Shown piece after piece: positions 16,914 through 28,516 of a DNA stretch of 64,000 nucleotides; the stretch's first letter is position 1; each line of letters opens with the position of its first letter. The notes beneath the pieces are model-generated. The model searched no databases, was not told the DNA's origin, and saw only the letters and a list, made by a program, of their open reading frames with translations. Origin of the DNA: Pseudanabaena biceps (GTDB taxonomy: Bacteria; Cyanobacteriota; Cyanobacteriia; Pseudanabaenales; Pseudanabaenaceae); contig JAATWA010000001.1 in assembly GCA_013361095.1 (NCBI GenBank), positions 3,317,001-3,381,000 of the forward strand. Direction: 5' to 3'. A program made the translations under genes and the position numbers.

Positions 16914-18914
16914 ATGCAGCAACTACTTTACATTGAGATTCCGACACCACAAATTGCAGATGTAAAAACATGGCTGCAATCTGGGTATCAACCTCCCTTT
17001 GGTAAAAAATCCGTTGCTAAGCATGGTTTTATCCTAGATCGCCAAAATCGCTCAGGGGCGATCGCGCAGTTATCAGTATTTCTCTGGACATTGCAGCGCA
17101 CCACCTATCTCAAAGTTTTTCGTTGGTCAGCCGAGGTGATGGATGGCGAGAAAGAATTTATTAGCCATCTAACCAAAGCATCGCGACAAGCTTTCCCTGT
17201 TGAGTTTAAGCAGCTACCTGCGATCGCTCCTAACCAAAATATTTTTGAAGCCCTAGCCGCCGAATATCCGCTCACGGCTAAATTTTTTCAGCGTATTCCC
17301 AATGGTGAATATGATCTCAACCGTGTCTATTGGTGGGAAAAGCGCTGGCGTGAAAGTGTGAAGTCGCCTGAGACTCCTAAAAATGTGATTTTTACAGAGA
17401 CAAGTTCGGCAAAGCCAGATTTGCAATACGATATTGTCTATTTGGGCGGCGCACTGGGGGCAATCCACGCGGCGATGATGGCAAAGCTGGGCTATCGAGT
17501 TTGTCTAGTGGAGCGCATTCCCTTTGGACGCATGAATCGCGAATGGAATATCTCCCGTGCAGAATTTCAAAATCTCATTGACTTTGGACTATTTACCAAC
17601 GAAGAATTTGAAAGCATGATCACGGCTGAATATGTTGATGGATTTAACAAGTTTTTTGATAGCAATAATCCACCCCATCTCAAAGCCAAGGTTTTACATA
17701 CGCCGACCGTACTAAATATTGCGATTAACACTAATCGATTATTAGAAATTTGTAGCAAAAAATTGCATCAGTATGGTGCGGTAATTTGCGATCGCACTGA
17801 GTTTGAGAAAGTCATAGTTAGTGAGCATGGCGCGACTATCTTTGCTAAGAATCTCGAAACAAATGCACCTGTGACGCTTACTTCCAAATTAGTGATTGAT
17901 GCGATGGGTTCGGCTTCGGCGATCGCGCAACAGCTTAATGCTGGACAAGCCTTTGATAGCGTCTGTCCGACTGTGGGTGCAGTTTTAGAAGGCTTTGACA
18001 AGCAGGTATGGGACTCGCAATATGGGGATGTTCTCTTTAGTCATGGCGATATCTCGCGAGGACGACAGTTAATTTGGGAACTCTTTCCTGCGGAAAAAGA
18101 TGAACTTACGATTTATCTGTTTCATTATCATCAAGTCCATCCCGAAAATGCAGGATCATTACTGGAAATGTACGAGGACTTCTTCACAATTCTGCCCGAA
18201 TATCGCCGTTGTGATATGGAAAAGCTGACTTGGAAGAAGGCAACTTTTGGTTACATTACAGGACATTACAGTCTCAATGAGGATTCTAAAAAATGCTCTT
18301 TTGATCGAATTTTAGCGATCGGGGATGCGGCTTCATTGCAATCTCCGCTGGTATTTACAGGATTTGGGTCGCTCGTGCGTAACTTGCCACGCCTAGCGAC
18401 GTTGCTCGATACCGCGCTCAAACATGATTTGCTCAAAGCCGATGATTTGAGTCAGATTAATGCTTACCAGAGCAATATCGCTGTCACATGGCTATTTTCC
18501 AAAGGAATGATGGTTCCGACAGGAATGCATTTGCCGCCTGAGCGCGTTAACTCGATGCTGAATACTTTCTTTGGATTACTGGCTAATGAGCCTCTATCCG
18601 TTAGCGATCGCTTCATCAAAGATCGTCTCAGTTGGTCGATGTTTAATCGTCTAGCCGTAACTGCTGCTTTCCAAAATCCTCAATTAATTCTCTGGATTTT
18701 GGAAATGGCGGGGGCAAAGGATATGTTGAAATGGTTGTCGAGTTACGGAGCTTTTACGCGAGTCTCTCTGACTAATATGCTTGTTGGTGCATGGCTGCCA
18801 CAAATATTGCGTAGTTGCCAATCATGGCTAGAACCCACCAATCCTCGTTTGTGGTTGCGGTTGCTCAGTTGGAGCTATGCGATTAACTATTCCGTTGGCA
18901 AGGTTGATCAATAA
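16914..18914 (+). CDS. CruA/CruP-type lycopene cyclase-like flavoprotein
   Basis: 666 residues. A ~170-residue N-terminal region precedes a Rossmann FAD-binding segment (DIVYLGGALGAIHAAM ... VCLVER) and the signature REWNISRAEF shared by CruA and CruP. C-terminal FAD contacts read AIGDAASLQSPLVFTGFGSL. CruA is a lycopene cyclase; CruP is a paralogue linked to carotenoid redox or stress functions. I cannot decide between them from the sequence alone, and a divergent third member is possible. ATG 16914 is preferred over the in-frame TTG at 16893. The gene is monocistronic and convergent with the urease cluster. Confidence 0.68.
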   Translation: MQQLLYIEIPTPQIADVKTWLQSGYQPPFGKKSVAKHGFILDRQNRSGAIAQLSVFLWTLQRTTYLKVFRWSAEVMDGEKEFISHLTKASRQAFPVEFKQLPAIAPNQNIFEALAAEYPLTAKFFQRIPNGEYDLNRVYWWEKRWRESVKSPETPKNVIFTETSSAKPDLQYDIVYLGGALGAIHAAMMAKLGYRVCLVERIPFGRMNREWNISRAEFQNLIDFGLFTNEEFESMITAEYVDGFNKFFDSNNPPHLKAKVLHTPTVLNIAINTNRLLEICSKKLHQYGAVICDRTEFEKVIVSEHGATIFAKNLETNAPVTLTSKLVIDAMGSASAIAQQLNAGQAFDSVCPTVGAVLEGFDKQVWDSQYGDVLFSHGDISRGRQLIWELFPAEKDELTIYLFHYHQVHPENAGSLLEMYEDFFTILPEYRRCDMEKLTWKKATFGYITGHYSLNEDSKKCSFDRILAIGDAASLQSPLVFTGFGSLVRNLPRLATLLDTALKHDLLKADDLSQINAYQSNIAVTWLFSKGMMVPTGMHLPPERVNSMLNTFFGLLANEPLSVSDRFIKDRLSWSMFNRLAVTAAFQNPQLILWILEMAGAKDMLKWLSSYGAFTRVSLTNMLVGAWLPQILRSCQSWLEPTNPRLWLRLLSWSYAINYSVGKVDQ

Positions 18915-18915
18915 A

Positions 18916-19018
18916 TTTTTAAAAGCCTTGCTTCGCAAGGCTTTTAAAAAGTTTATTGGTTTTGATGTTACCCAAGAATTAGCGGTGCGACGCAAAGCGC
19001 CGCACCGCTAATTCTTGG
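18916..19018. terminator. Two hairpins between convergent genes
   Basis: A 16-bp stem (18916-18931/18935-18950, loop TTC) with A/T-rich arms looks like a bidirectional terminator directly after the stop at 18914. A second inverted repeat (18972-18989/19001-19018, one A-C mismatch) of the GCGGCGC family lies before the ureC stop. Confidence 0.75.
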
Positions 19019-19035
19019 TAGGAAGGGAATATCAA

Positions 19036-20751
19036 TTAAAACAGAAAATAACGCTGAGCCATAGGTAGAACCGATGCAGGTTCACAAGTTAATAATTCCC
19101 CATCAGCGCGAACTTCGTAAGTTTCTGAATCAACTTCGATTTTAGGTAAAGCATCATTCAGTTTCAAATCACGCTTGCTGATGTTGCGATTATTCTTGGT
19201 GGCGAGGATCTGTTTTTGTAATCCTAACTGCTGAGGAATACCCCGCTCGATCGCTATTTGTGACATGAAAGTAAAAGAAGTCTTCGCGATCGCGCTGCCA
19301 TAGCTACCAAACATGGGGCGCATATGCACAGGTTGCGGTGTGGGAATGCTGGCATTAGCATCACCCATTTGGGCATAGGCAATAAATCCACCCTTGAGAA
19401 CTATTTCTGGTTTGACTCCAAAGAAAGCGGGCGACCAGAGACAAAGATCGGCAATCTTGCCAACTTCAATGGAACCAACATATTCAGAAATGCCATGAGC
19501 GATCGCAGGATTGATCGTGTATTTCGCCACATAGCGCCGCGCTCGGAAGTTGTCAGCCCGACTCACTCCTTCCAAATCGGAAAGAAGACCGCGCTGTACC
19601 TTCATTTTGTGTGCTGTCTGCCATGTGCGGGTAATCACTTCGCCAACTCTTCCCATCGCTTGAGAATCAGAAGAGAGCATACTGAATGCTCCGATATCAT
19701 GGAGAATATCTTCGGCAGCGATGGTTTCGCGGCGAATGCGGGACTCGGCAAAGGCAATGTCTTCGGGAATGCTAGGATCGAGATGGTGACAGACCATCAG
19801 CATATCTAAGTGTTCATCAAGGGTATTTAAAGTGTAGGGACGAGTCGGGTTAGTAGAAGAAGGTAATACATTCGCTTCGCCGCAAATTTTGATGATGTCA
19901 GGAGCGTGACCGCCGCCTGCGCCTTCGGTGTGATAGGTGTGAATGACGCGATTTTTAAAAGCTGCGATCGTATCTTCCACAAACCCAGCTTCGTTGAGAG
20001 TATCGGTGTGAATGGCAACTTGCACATCATATTCATCGGCAACACCTAAGCAGGTGTCGATGGTGGCGGGAGTAGTTCCCCAATCTTCATGGAGCTTCAG
20101 CCCCATTGCACCTGTTTCGATCTGTTCCACTAATCCTTCAGGTTTACCGCTATTCCCTTTCCCTAAGAAACCTAAATTCATAGGGAAAGCCTCGGCAGAC
20201 TCCAACATTCGCGCCATATTCCAAGATCCAGGGGTGCAGGTTGTGGCATTTGTGCCAGTAGCTGGCCCCGTACCGCCGCCGATCATGGTCGTAACTCCAG
20301 ACGCGATCGCTACTTCTATCTGTTGCGGTGAGATAAAGTGAATGTGCGTATCGATACCGCCTGCGGTGAGAATCTTCCCTTCCCCTGCGATTACTTCTGT
20401 ACTTGCACCGATGATGATATCAATATTGTTCTGAATGTAAGGATTGCCCGCCTTACCGATCGCGACAATCTTTCCATCCTTAAGACCGACATCAGCTTTG
20501 ACAATTCCCCACCAGTCAAGGATTAGGGCGTTGGTGATCACCACATCAACCGCACCGCCTTCGCGAGTAATTGGCGACTGTCCCATGCCATCACGAATTA
20601 CTTTGCCGCCACCAAACTTGACCTCATCGCCATAGCTGGTGTAGTCGCGTTCAACTTCGATAAATAGTTCTGTATCGGCTAACCTTACGCGATCGCCGAC
20701 GGTGGGACCAAAGGTCTCCGCATAGGCCCGACGGGACATTCTGTAGCTCAT
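19036..20751 (-). CDS. ureC: Urease subunit alpha
   Basis: 571 residues, the normal length for UreC. It hydrolyses urea to ammonia and carbamate with a di-nickel centre. Visible signatures: [20 protein letters not shown] at the start, nickel-ligand [12 protein letters not shown], carbamylated-lysine segment GLKLHEDWG, the [18 protein letters not shown] flap region and [12 protein letters not shown]. It follows ureB with a 4-bp gap as the last gene of the minus-strand urease cluster. Accessory genes ureEFG are not in this window. Confidence 0.97.
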   Translation of the reverse strand: MSYRMSRRAYAETFGPTVGDRVRLADTELFIEVERDYTSYGDEVKFGGGKVIRDGMGQSPITREGGAVDVVITNALILDWWGIVKADVGLKDGKIVAIGKAGNPYIQNNIDIIIGASTEVIAGEGKILTAGGIDTHIHFISPQQIEVAIASGVTTMIGGGTGPATGTNATTCTPGSWNMARMLESAEAFPMNLGFLGKGNSGKPEGLVEQIETGAMGLKLHEDWGTTPATIDTCLGVADEYDVQVAIHTDTLNEAGFVEDTIAAFKNRVIHTYHTEGAGGGHAPDIIKICGEANVLPSSTNPTRPYTLNTLDEHLDMLMVCHHLDPSIPEDIAFAESRIRRETIAAEDILHDIGAFSMLSSDSQAMGRVGEVITRTWQTAHKMKVQRGLLSDLEGVSRADNFRARRYVAKYTINPAIAHGISEYVGSIEVGKIADLCLWSPAFFGVKPEIVLKGGFIAYAQMGDANASIPTPQPVHMRPMFGSYGSAIAKTSFTFMSQIAIERGIPQQLGLQKQILATKNNRNISKRDLKLNDALPKIEVDSETYEVRADGELLTCEPASVLPMAQRYFLF

Positions 20752-20755
20752 AATT

Positions 20756-21067
20756 TTAGTTCTCCAATTTTCCTTCTACCAAAGCGTTAAATCCATAAAT
20801 TTCGCGGCTGCCCACATAGGGAACGAGATTGATTTCCTTCTCATCTCCTGGCTCAAAGCGGACTGATGTTCCCGCAGGAATATCAAGGTGTGTACCTTTT
20901 GCACGATCGCGATCAAAAATCAAAGCTCGATTTGTCTCAAAAAAATGATAATGCGAACCAACTTGGATGGGGCGATCGCCTGAATTTGCCACCTTGAGCG
21001 TAATTATCTCTCGCCCTGCATTCAGTTCGATATCACCTTCTTGTGCAATGATTTCACCAGGAATCAT
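20756..21067 (-). CDS. ureB: Urease subunit beta
   Basis: 103 residues from [20 protein letters not shown]. It is the structural beta subunit, with the conserved [11 protein letters not shown] and [10 protein letters not shown] segments. The frame extends 16 codons upstream, but GGAG lies 8-9 nt before ATG 21067 and the family starts at MIPGE, which fixes the start. It is separated from ureA by a Uma2 gene. Confidence 0.95.
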   Translation of the reverse strand: MIPGEIIAQEGDIELNAGREIITLKVANSGDRPIQVGSHYHFFETNRALIFDRDRAKGTHLDIPAGTSVRFEPGDEKEINLVPYVGSREIYGFNALVEGKLEN

Positions 21068-21118
21068 AGGTTTGTCTCCATTGTTATTTAATGAGGATGT
21101 AACGCTTTGCGGCACATC

Positions 21119-21739
21119 CTAGATGTTTAAAATTTGAGAAGCAGTTAAGTCTAATTCAGGAAAAGTCCGCGAAATAATTTTGTCATCTCCTGTAAATTTA
21201 GTTGTTTTATATTTACCACTTTCATCTAGTAAGTTAACAAACACTGTAGGGATTTTAGGATTGCCGAGGAATTCACGACTAGCGATCGCTAAATAATCGA
21301 TAATCCAATATTCAGGAATACCAAGACTTTGATATTCTGAGAACTTGTCAATATAGTCATCATCCCAATTAGTTGATGTGACTTCTACTGCTAACTGAAT
21401 CGGCTTTTGTAATGGAGAATAATCGGACGGATTAGATTTCCAAAACTCTCTGTCAATCACACTCAAGTCTGGAACTCTACTTTGCTTATCACTATTGACT
21501 ACAGTTCTGATGCTTACATTTTGGCGTATCACCAAATCCAAATTTAATCTATCAATTTCCTGATCGAATTTTTTATAAGCAAAAGCAACAACATCTTCAT
21601 GCTGTCTAGTATTTACCACCTTAACTACGTCTCCATTAATAAATTCGTAACGACCTTCGGTAAGGCGCAAACTAACGAATTTTTCATAAGTCAGCTTTGA
21701 TTTAATTCGTGAACTTTGTGTTTCTGCGATCGCAATCAT
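21119..21739 (-). CDS. Uma2-family putative restriction-type nuclease (DUF820)
   Basis: 206 residues. PD-(D/E)XK-type features: RVPDLSVIDREFW, then LAVEVTSTNWDDDYIDKFSEY and LGIPEYWIIDY, the standard Uma2/DUF820 pattern. These proteins are greatly expanded in cyanobacteria and their function is mostly unknown. The gene lies inside the urease cluster, 21 bp downstream of ureA and about 50 bp before ureB, in the same direction, so it is probably co-transcribed. No link to urea metabolism is known. Confidence 0.88.
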   Translation of the reverse strand: MIAIAETQSSRIKSKLTYEKFVSLRLTEGRYEFINGDVVKVVNTRQHEDVVAFAYKKFDQEIDRLNLDLVIRQNVSIRTVVNSDKQSRVPDLSVIDREFWKSNPSDYSPLQKPIQLAVEVTSTNWDDDYIDKFSEYQSLGIPEYWIIDYLAIASREFLGNPKIPTVFVNLLDESGKYKTTKFTGDDKIISRTFPELDLTASQILNI

Positions 21740-21760
21740 CTCAAACCTCCATAGCTAAAT

Positions 21761-22063
21761 TTAGCGGATAGGATTATGCACTGTCACTAGTTTTGTGCCA
21801 TCAGGGAAAGTTGCCTCAACTTGTACATCATGGATCATTTCAGAGATTCCTTCCATGACATCATTGCGAGTGAGTAGAGTTGCGCCGTAAGACATTAATT
21901 CGGCAACTGTGCGACCTTCCCTTGCACCTTCCATAATTTCCGCAGTTATAAAAGCGATCGCTTCAGGATAATTCAACTTAAGTCCCTTTGCTTTGCGCCG
22001 CTCCGCTAACAAGGCAGCCGTAAAAATCAGCAATTTATCTTTTTCTTGAGGCGTAAGCTGCAT
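21761..22063 (-). CDS. ureA: Urease subunit gamma
   Basis: 100 residues. [25 protein letters not shown] and the C-terminal [18 protein letters not shown] are diagnostic of UreA, the small structural subunit. The ATG is 6 bp downstream of the ureD stop. Ends and length are normal. Confidence 0.96.
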   Translation of the reverse strand: MQLTPQEKDKLLIFTAALLAERRKAKGLKLNYPEAIAFITAEIMEGAREGRTVAELMSYGATLLTRNDVMEGISEMIHDVQVEATFPDGTKLVTVHNPIR

Positions 22064-22069
22064 GGATAT

Positions 22070-22894
22070 TTACCAAACTCTAGGCACACATATTGCTCTA
22101 TTTTTATAGGATACACGCAAAAGTTGCCAAATTTGCTGAAACCATTTACGCGCATCGCTAGAAGAATTGCCGCAATATCGACAAACTAAACCGCATAGCG
22201 ATCGCGTTACTCCTGATACACCCTCGTAGTTTCCTTCTTCCCAAGTGGAACGAATGCTAGTGATTAATTCGGGATTCACTTCTGCACCCACAAATACAAA
22301 GCTTGCCGCGATCGCATAGCCATTCAATCCGTTAGGACTATCTAACATTTCTGAAATACCGTGGAGATGTTGCCGATCAATCCAAAGAGGATTCTGATCA
22401 CGCCATACTTCCGTTTGCGATCGCCAATTTCCATTTAGAAACTTCTCCCCCCTAGCGGTGCGACCAAATCTGATGATTTCCCAAAAAGTACAGGTGGCAT
22501 TGGGTGCAAGTTCAATTCTTGTGGTTTGGCGATATTGGGATTCGGCAAAGGCGATTGTCTCTTGAGGAAACCATTCTAGACTGGCTCCCTCATCAATGGA
22601 GATATGTAGATCCTGTAAAGAATCTGCGCCTGTACTGCGATAGATTTTAGTTGCTGAAGCTGTGGTGAGAAGGGCTTGGGTGTGGGGTTGTAAATGTATT
22701 TTTGCTGAGAGGCGATCGCCGCCAACAAAGCCGCCTGCGGTATGTAGAAGTACGCAATGACAAACCTCTTCACCCTCTGGATATAGCGATCGCTGGATTT
22801 TCCAAGGTGCAACGGCATAGCTGCGGCTCAATACAGTTTGCTGATTCCGTTTGACAAACTCTAATTCTAATTCTCCAGCCCAATATGCAGTCAT
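22070..22894 (-). CDS. ureD: Urease accessory protein UreD
   Basis: 274 residues. UreD/UreH scaffold protein for nickel delivery. The signature HTAGGFVGGDRLSAKIHL lies near residue 52, followed by QTQALLTTASATKIYRS-like and EWFPQETIAFAES segments. It is the first gene of the minus-strand urease cluster. Upstream, GTA-N8-TTC (in GTAACTAAATATTCC on the minus strand, just before the start) only partly resembles an NtcA site (GTA-N8-TAC), so nitrogen control is not claimed. Confidence 0.93.
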   Translation of the reverse strand: MTAYWAGELELEFVKRNQQTVLSRSYAVAPWKIQRSLYPEGEEVCHCVLLHTAGGFVGGDRLSAKIHLQPHTQALLTTASATKIYRSTGADSLQDLHISIDEGASLEWFPQETIAFAESQYRQTTRIELAPNATCTFWEIIRFGRTARGEKFLNGNWRSQTEVWRDQNPLWIDRQHLHGISEMLDSPNGLNGYAIAASFVFVGAEVNPELITSIRSTWEEGNYEGVSGVTRSLCGLVCRYCGNSSSDARKWFQQIWQLLRVSYKNRAICVPRVW

Positions 22895-22926
22895 TTGGAA
22901 TATTTAGTTACTTTATTGCCATATTA

Positions 22927-22998
22927 ATTGATAGGCGGCGCTTTGCGCCGCCTATCAATAGAAGTGAATTGCGGCGCTTCGCGCCGCAATTCACTTCT
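22927..22998. repeat. Two adjacent GCGGCGC hairpins
   Basis: Perfect stems at 22927-22941/22945-22959 (15 bp, loop TTT) and 22960-22977/22981-22998 (18 bp, loop TTC), without a spacer. They lie between the wecB 3' end and the ureD 5' end, so they may end wecB transcription and sit in the ureD leader region. Confidence 0.88.
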
Positions 22999-23011
22999 GG
23001 CTTTAACCGCT

Positions 23012-24121
23012 CTAGGTTAAAAAAGATTGCACAATATCGAGAATGCGCTGACTAGACTTACCATCACCAAACGGATTGGCAATATTTGCCATCCGTTCAT
23101 AGGCATCGCGATCGCCTAACAACTCAGTTGCCGCCGCCACAATCGTAGCTGTTGCTGTCCCCACCAGTTTGCTCGTACCTGCGGCGATCGCCTCTGGACG
23201 CTCAGTTGTGGAGCGTAAAACTAATACGGGCTTGCCAAGGCTAGGCGCTTCTTCTTGCAAACCACCCGAATCACTCATAATCAAATAACTACGTTGGATC
23301 GCGCCCACCAATTGCTCATAGTCCAATGGTTCCACTAAAAAGATACGGGGATGATTGCCCAGACTTGCGATCAAAGGTTCGCGCACCACAGGATTGAGAT
23401 GCATTGGTAGCACTAAAGCGACATCAGGAAAATCGGTTAATATTTGTAACCATGCTTGGATAATCTGCCCTAAAGGTTTTCCCCAGTTTTCGCGGCGATG
23501 CACCGTAGCCAAAATTACGCGATGTTTTTCCCAATCTAAACCCGTAATTTCACATTTAGGCGATCGCGATGACACATAGAGCAGCGCGTCAATTACCGTA
23601 TTACCTGTGTGATGAATCCCTGTTTTTACGCCTGAAGCTTTGAGATTATTCACAGAGTCAGTGGTGGGTGCAAAATGAAGCTGAGCAATTTGTGAGACTA
23701 GACGACGGTTTGCCTCTTCGGGAAATGGATTGAAGAGATCATCAGTTCGTAATCCAGCTTCTACATGACCCACAGGCACTTGTTGATAAAAGGCTGCCAA
23801 AGCCGCCGCAAATGCAGTTGTCGTATCACCCTGAACTAAAACAATATCGGGCTGTATTTCTTTATAAATATTTTCTAAACCAACCAAACTATTGCAGGTG
23901 ATCTGCGTCAATGTTTGCTTGGGCTGCATAATGTCCAAGTCATAGTCTGCTTGAAGATCAAATAACTGCATTACCTGTCCCACCATTTCTCGATGCTGCC
24001 CAGTTAGCAATACTGAAGTTTTAAACTGAGGATGTTTTCGGAATAGACGGATAACAGGAGCAAGTTTGATTGCTTCTGGTCGAGTTCCTAATGTAATGCA
24101 GACATGAAATTGAGATGACAC
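23012..24121 (-). CDS. wecB: UDP-N-acetylglucosamine 2-epimerase (non-hydrolysing)
   Basis: 369 residues from a GTG at 24121. The enzyme interconverts UDP-GlcNAc and UDP-ManNAc for surface polysaccharides. Signatures: LGTRPEAIKLAPVI at the start, GHVEAGLRT, EEANRRL, HRRENWG and SDSGGLQEEAP. AGGGAGAAGG lies just upstream of the GTG and supports it over the TTG at 24139, which has no ribosome binding site. It stands alone, with no polysaccharide operon around it. Confidence 0.92.
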   Translation of the reverse strand: MSSQFHVCITLGTRPEAIKLAPVIRLFRKHPQFKTSVLLTGQHREMVGQVMQLFDLQADYDLDIMQPKQTLTQITCNSLVGLENIYKEIQPDIVLVQGDTTTAFAAALAAFYQQVPVGHVEAGLRTDDLFNPFPEEANRRLVSQIAQLHFAPTTDSVNNLKASGVKTGIHHTGNTVIDALLYVSSRSPKCEITGLDWEKHRVILATVHRRENWGKPLGQIIQAWLQILTDFPDVALVLPMHLNPVVREPLIASLGNHPRIFLVEPLDYEQLVGAIQRSYLIMSDSGGLQEEAPSLGKPVLVLRSTTERPEAIAAGTSKLVGTATATIVAAATELLGDRDAYERMANIANPFGDGKSSQRILDIVQSFLT

Positions 24122-24158
24122 AACCTTCTCCCTAGCCAAATATAACGTGAGACACTAC

Positions 24159-24199
24159 CTACAAAAATAGAGACGGCAAAGCCGTCTCTATTTTTGTAG
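24159..24199 (-). terminator. apcE terminator hairpin
   Basis: Perfect 19-bp stem (24159-24177/24181-24199, loop AAA) 15 bp after the apcE stop at 24214. It has a GC-rich tip and ends in TATTTTTGTAG, consistent with an intrinsic terminator. Confidence 0.8.
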
Positions 24200-24213
24200 C
24201 TAATCGCTAAAAG

Positions 24214-26973
<2,760 letters not shown>

Positions 26974-27020
26974 TTATGATCTTTTAAAGGGTATGTAAAA
27001 AGTCGAAATAATATCTACCC

Positions 27021-27050
27021 AGTATAGGGTTTTCCAACTTATAAATCTAA
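27021..27050 (-). promoter_or_regulatory. Possible apcE promoter
   Basis: On the minus strand TATACT (27021-27026) lies 18 nt from TTAGAT (27045-27050), about 55 bp before the apcE start codon. The -10 is good and the -35 weak; this is inference from the sequence only. Confidence 0.3.
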
Positions 27051-27123
27051 CTCTATCTCATCAGAAAATGCCTCATTTGCCAGCATTTCACCCTAAAACT
27101 AACGATAAGTTTTGTAAAGCCCC

Positions 27124-27348
27124 AGAGAGTAATGGCGACGCGAAGCGCCGCCATTACTCTCTGCAAAGCGCCATACTGCGAATTTACAGCGCTTTGCGCT
27201 CAAACCCGAACCAAGAATTTTTGAAAGTGTTGCAAAGCAACACTTTCAAAAATTCTTATGTTCGTTTGCTCGGAAATTGCCGTACAGCTGTAGCCAGCCA
27301 ACCCAAGAAAGAATTGCGGCGCGAAGCGCCGCAATTCTTTCTTGGGTT
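27124..27348. repeat. Three hairpin elements between apcE and a hydrolase
   Basis: 27124-27162 is an imperfect GCGGCGC hairpin. 27213-27233/27237-27257 is a 21-bp stem with flank type C (TACAGCGCTTTGCGCTCAAA on the left). 27300-27322/27326-27348 is a perfect 23-bp stem, loop GAA, ending 11 bp from the hydrolase stop. The 394-bp gap holds nothing else except the apcE leader. Confidence 0.85.
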
Positions 27349-27358
27349 TTAGCCATAC

Positions 27359-28291
27359 TTACAACTTAAAAAAGCTACGAATTGAGCCTAAATATAAAGG
27401 CTCGTTAGTAGAAGCATTATTGTTATGTCCACCATTGAGAATCAACACGATTTGTTTTCTAGTCAGAGTTGCGTCATATAGACTTTGGGACATTGCGGCA
27501 GGAATTAGCTCATCGGCAGTGCCGTGAATATATAGCACAGGAGTTTTTAGCGATCGCACCTTAGCAATAGAGTCAAAACGCTGATGAATTAATAAATCAA
27601 TCGGAAAAATTCGATATTTTGGTTCAAGTTTCGCCATCTCACTAATTGAGGTGAAAGAGGCATCGACAATTAGCCCAAGGGCTTCAGGTTGCTTGACAGC
27701 AAGATCAATTGCGATCGCGCCACCTAGAGAATGTCCATAGATCAAGATTTGATTAGGTTTGTAACCTTTTTGAATTAAGTAGTTCCAAGCGGTTTGCGCG
27801 TCAGTATAGACACTGGACTCTGAGGGGAAATCGCCGTCACTTTTGCCATAGCCACGATAGTCAATTAGCAAAACCGAGAAACCCATTCGCATTAGGCGAT
27901 TAGCATGTTTAGCATTGGCACTAATATTTTTGCCATTTCCATGAAGATATAAAATTACCTTGCGATCGCCCGTTGCTAAATTTTGTTCTTGCTTGGCATT
28001 GGGCAACCACCAACCATAAATATTTTCGCTAGAGCCATCCGCCTTACTGACAGGAATTAAGACATCCTCGTACTTAGCATTGAAATTTGCAGGTGTAGTC
28101 GTGATTTCCTTGGTAGGAGAAAATACAAATCGCGTCTGCCCAAACCATAGAGCCGCACAGACTGCCCCATAAAAACTAGCGATCGCTACGCCTGTAACTG
28201 CGCCAGCACGCACCCAGAGACTAAGGGGGCTTTTTGAAGGTTTTGAATTCTTTTGCGGAGAGATATCGGGGTTTGAAGTTTGAGTTTCCAT
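27359..28291 (-). CDS. Membrane-anchored alpha/beta hydrolase (BEM46-like)
   Basis: 310 residues. A hydrophobic segment about residues 28-50 (VRAGAVTGVAIASFYGAVCAA) acts as signal anchor. A serine-hydrolase domain follows: LYLHGNGKNISAN oxyanion region, nucleophile Ser188 in YGHSLGG, acid near IHGTADELIP and His in NGGHNN. The pattern matches BEM46/YfhR-like peptidase or esterase relatives; the substrate is unknown. Monocistronic. Confidence 0.82.
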   Translation of the reverse strand: METQTSNPDISPQKNSKPSKSPLSLWVRAGAVTGVAIASFYGAVCAALWFGQTRFVFSPTKEITTTPANFNAKYEDVLIPVSKADGSSENIYGWWLPNAKQEQNLATGDRKVILYLHGNGKNISANAKHANRLMRMGFSVLLIDYRGYGKSDGDFPSESSVYTDAQTAWNYLIQKGYKPNQILIYGHSLGGAIAIDLAVKQPEALGLIVDASFTSISEMAKLEPKYRIFPIDLLIHQRFDSIAKVRSLKTPVLYIHGTADELIPAAMSQSLYDATLTRKQIVLILNGGHNNNASTNEPLYLGSIRSFFKL

Positions 28292-28318
28292 AGTTTGACT
28301 AAATTCCTACAAAAAATA

Positions 28319-28346
28319 TTGCAGACTTGCTCCATTGCTGTAATAT
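28319..28346 (+). promoter_or_regulatory. Putative tRNA-Leu promoter
   Basis: TTGCAG (28319-28324) and TAATAT (28341-28346), 16 nt apart, lie 21 bp upstream of the tRNA. This is a reasonable sigma-70-type pair. Confidence 0.45.
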
Positions 28347-28367
28347 AGTAAAGCACTTAAATAAATT

Positions 28368-28448
28368 GCGGTCATGGTGGAATGGTAGACACGCCATCTT
28401 GAGGTGGTGGTGGCGAAAGCTGTGAGAGTTCGAGTCTCTCTGACCGCA
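28368..28448 (+). tRNA. tRNA-Leu (anticodon GAG)
   Basis: 81 nt. Acceptor arms GCGGTCA and TGACCGC pair perfectly, with discriminator A and no encoded CCA. D-loop TGGTGGAATGGTAGACA, anticodon stem CCATC/GGTGG around loop TTGAGGT (anticodon GAG, codons CUC/CUU), a long variable arm as in class II tRNAs, and T-arm GAGAG-TTCGAGT-CTCTC. Confidence 0.95.
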
Positions 28449-28455
28449 TTATATT

Positions 28456-28502
28456 CATCAAAACAAAAAAGCAGCGCTTAGCGCTGCTTTTTTGTTTTGA
28501 TG
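28456..28502 (+). terminator. tRNA-Leu terminator
   Basis: Perfect 22-bp stem (28456-28477/28481-28502, loop TTA) with tip GCAGCGC and T-rich right arm TGCTTTTTTG, starting 8 bp after the tRNA. It can also serve the convergent permease gene that ends at 28517. Confidence 0.85.
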
Positions 28503-28516
28503 GTTCCGTCGTATGC

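Noticed and set aside
20151..20180. Possible small GC-rich hairpin inside ureC
   Set aside because: It is coding sequence without a conserved palindrome and does not resemble the hairpin families.
22900..22915. NtcA site upstream of ureD
   Set aside because: The second half is TTC rather than TAC in GTA-N8-TAC and no well-placed -10 is evident.
27068..27352. 94-codon plus-strand frame between apcE and the hydrolase
   Set aside because: It is made of three hairpin elements read through and has no domain or ribosome binding site.
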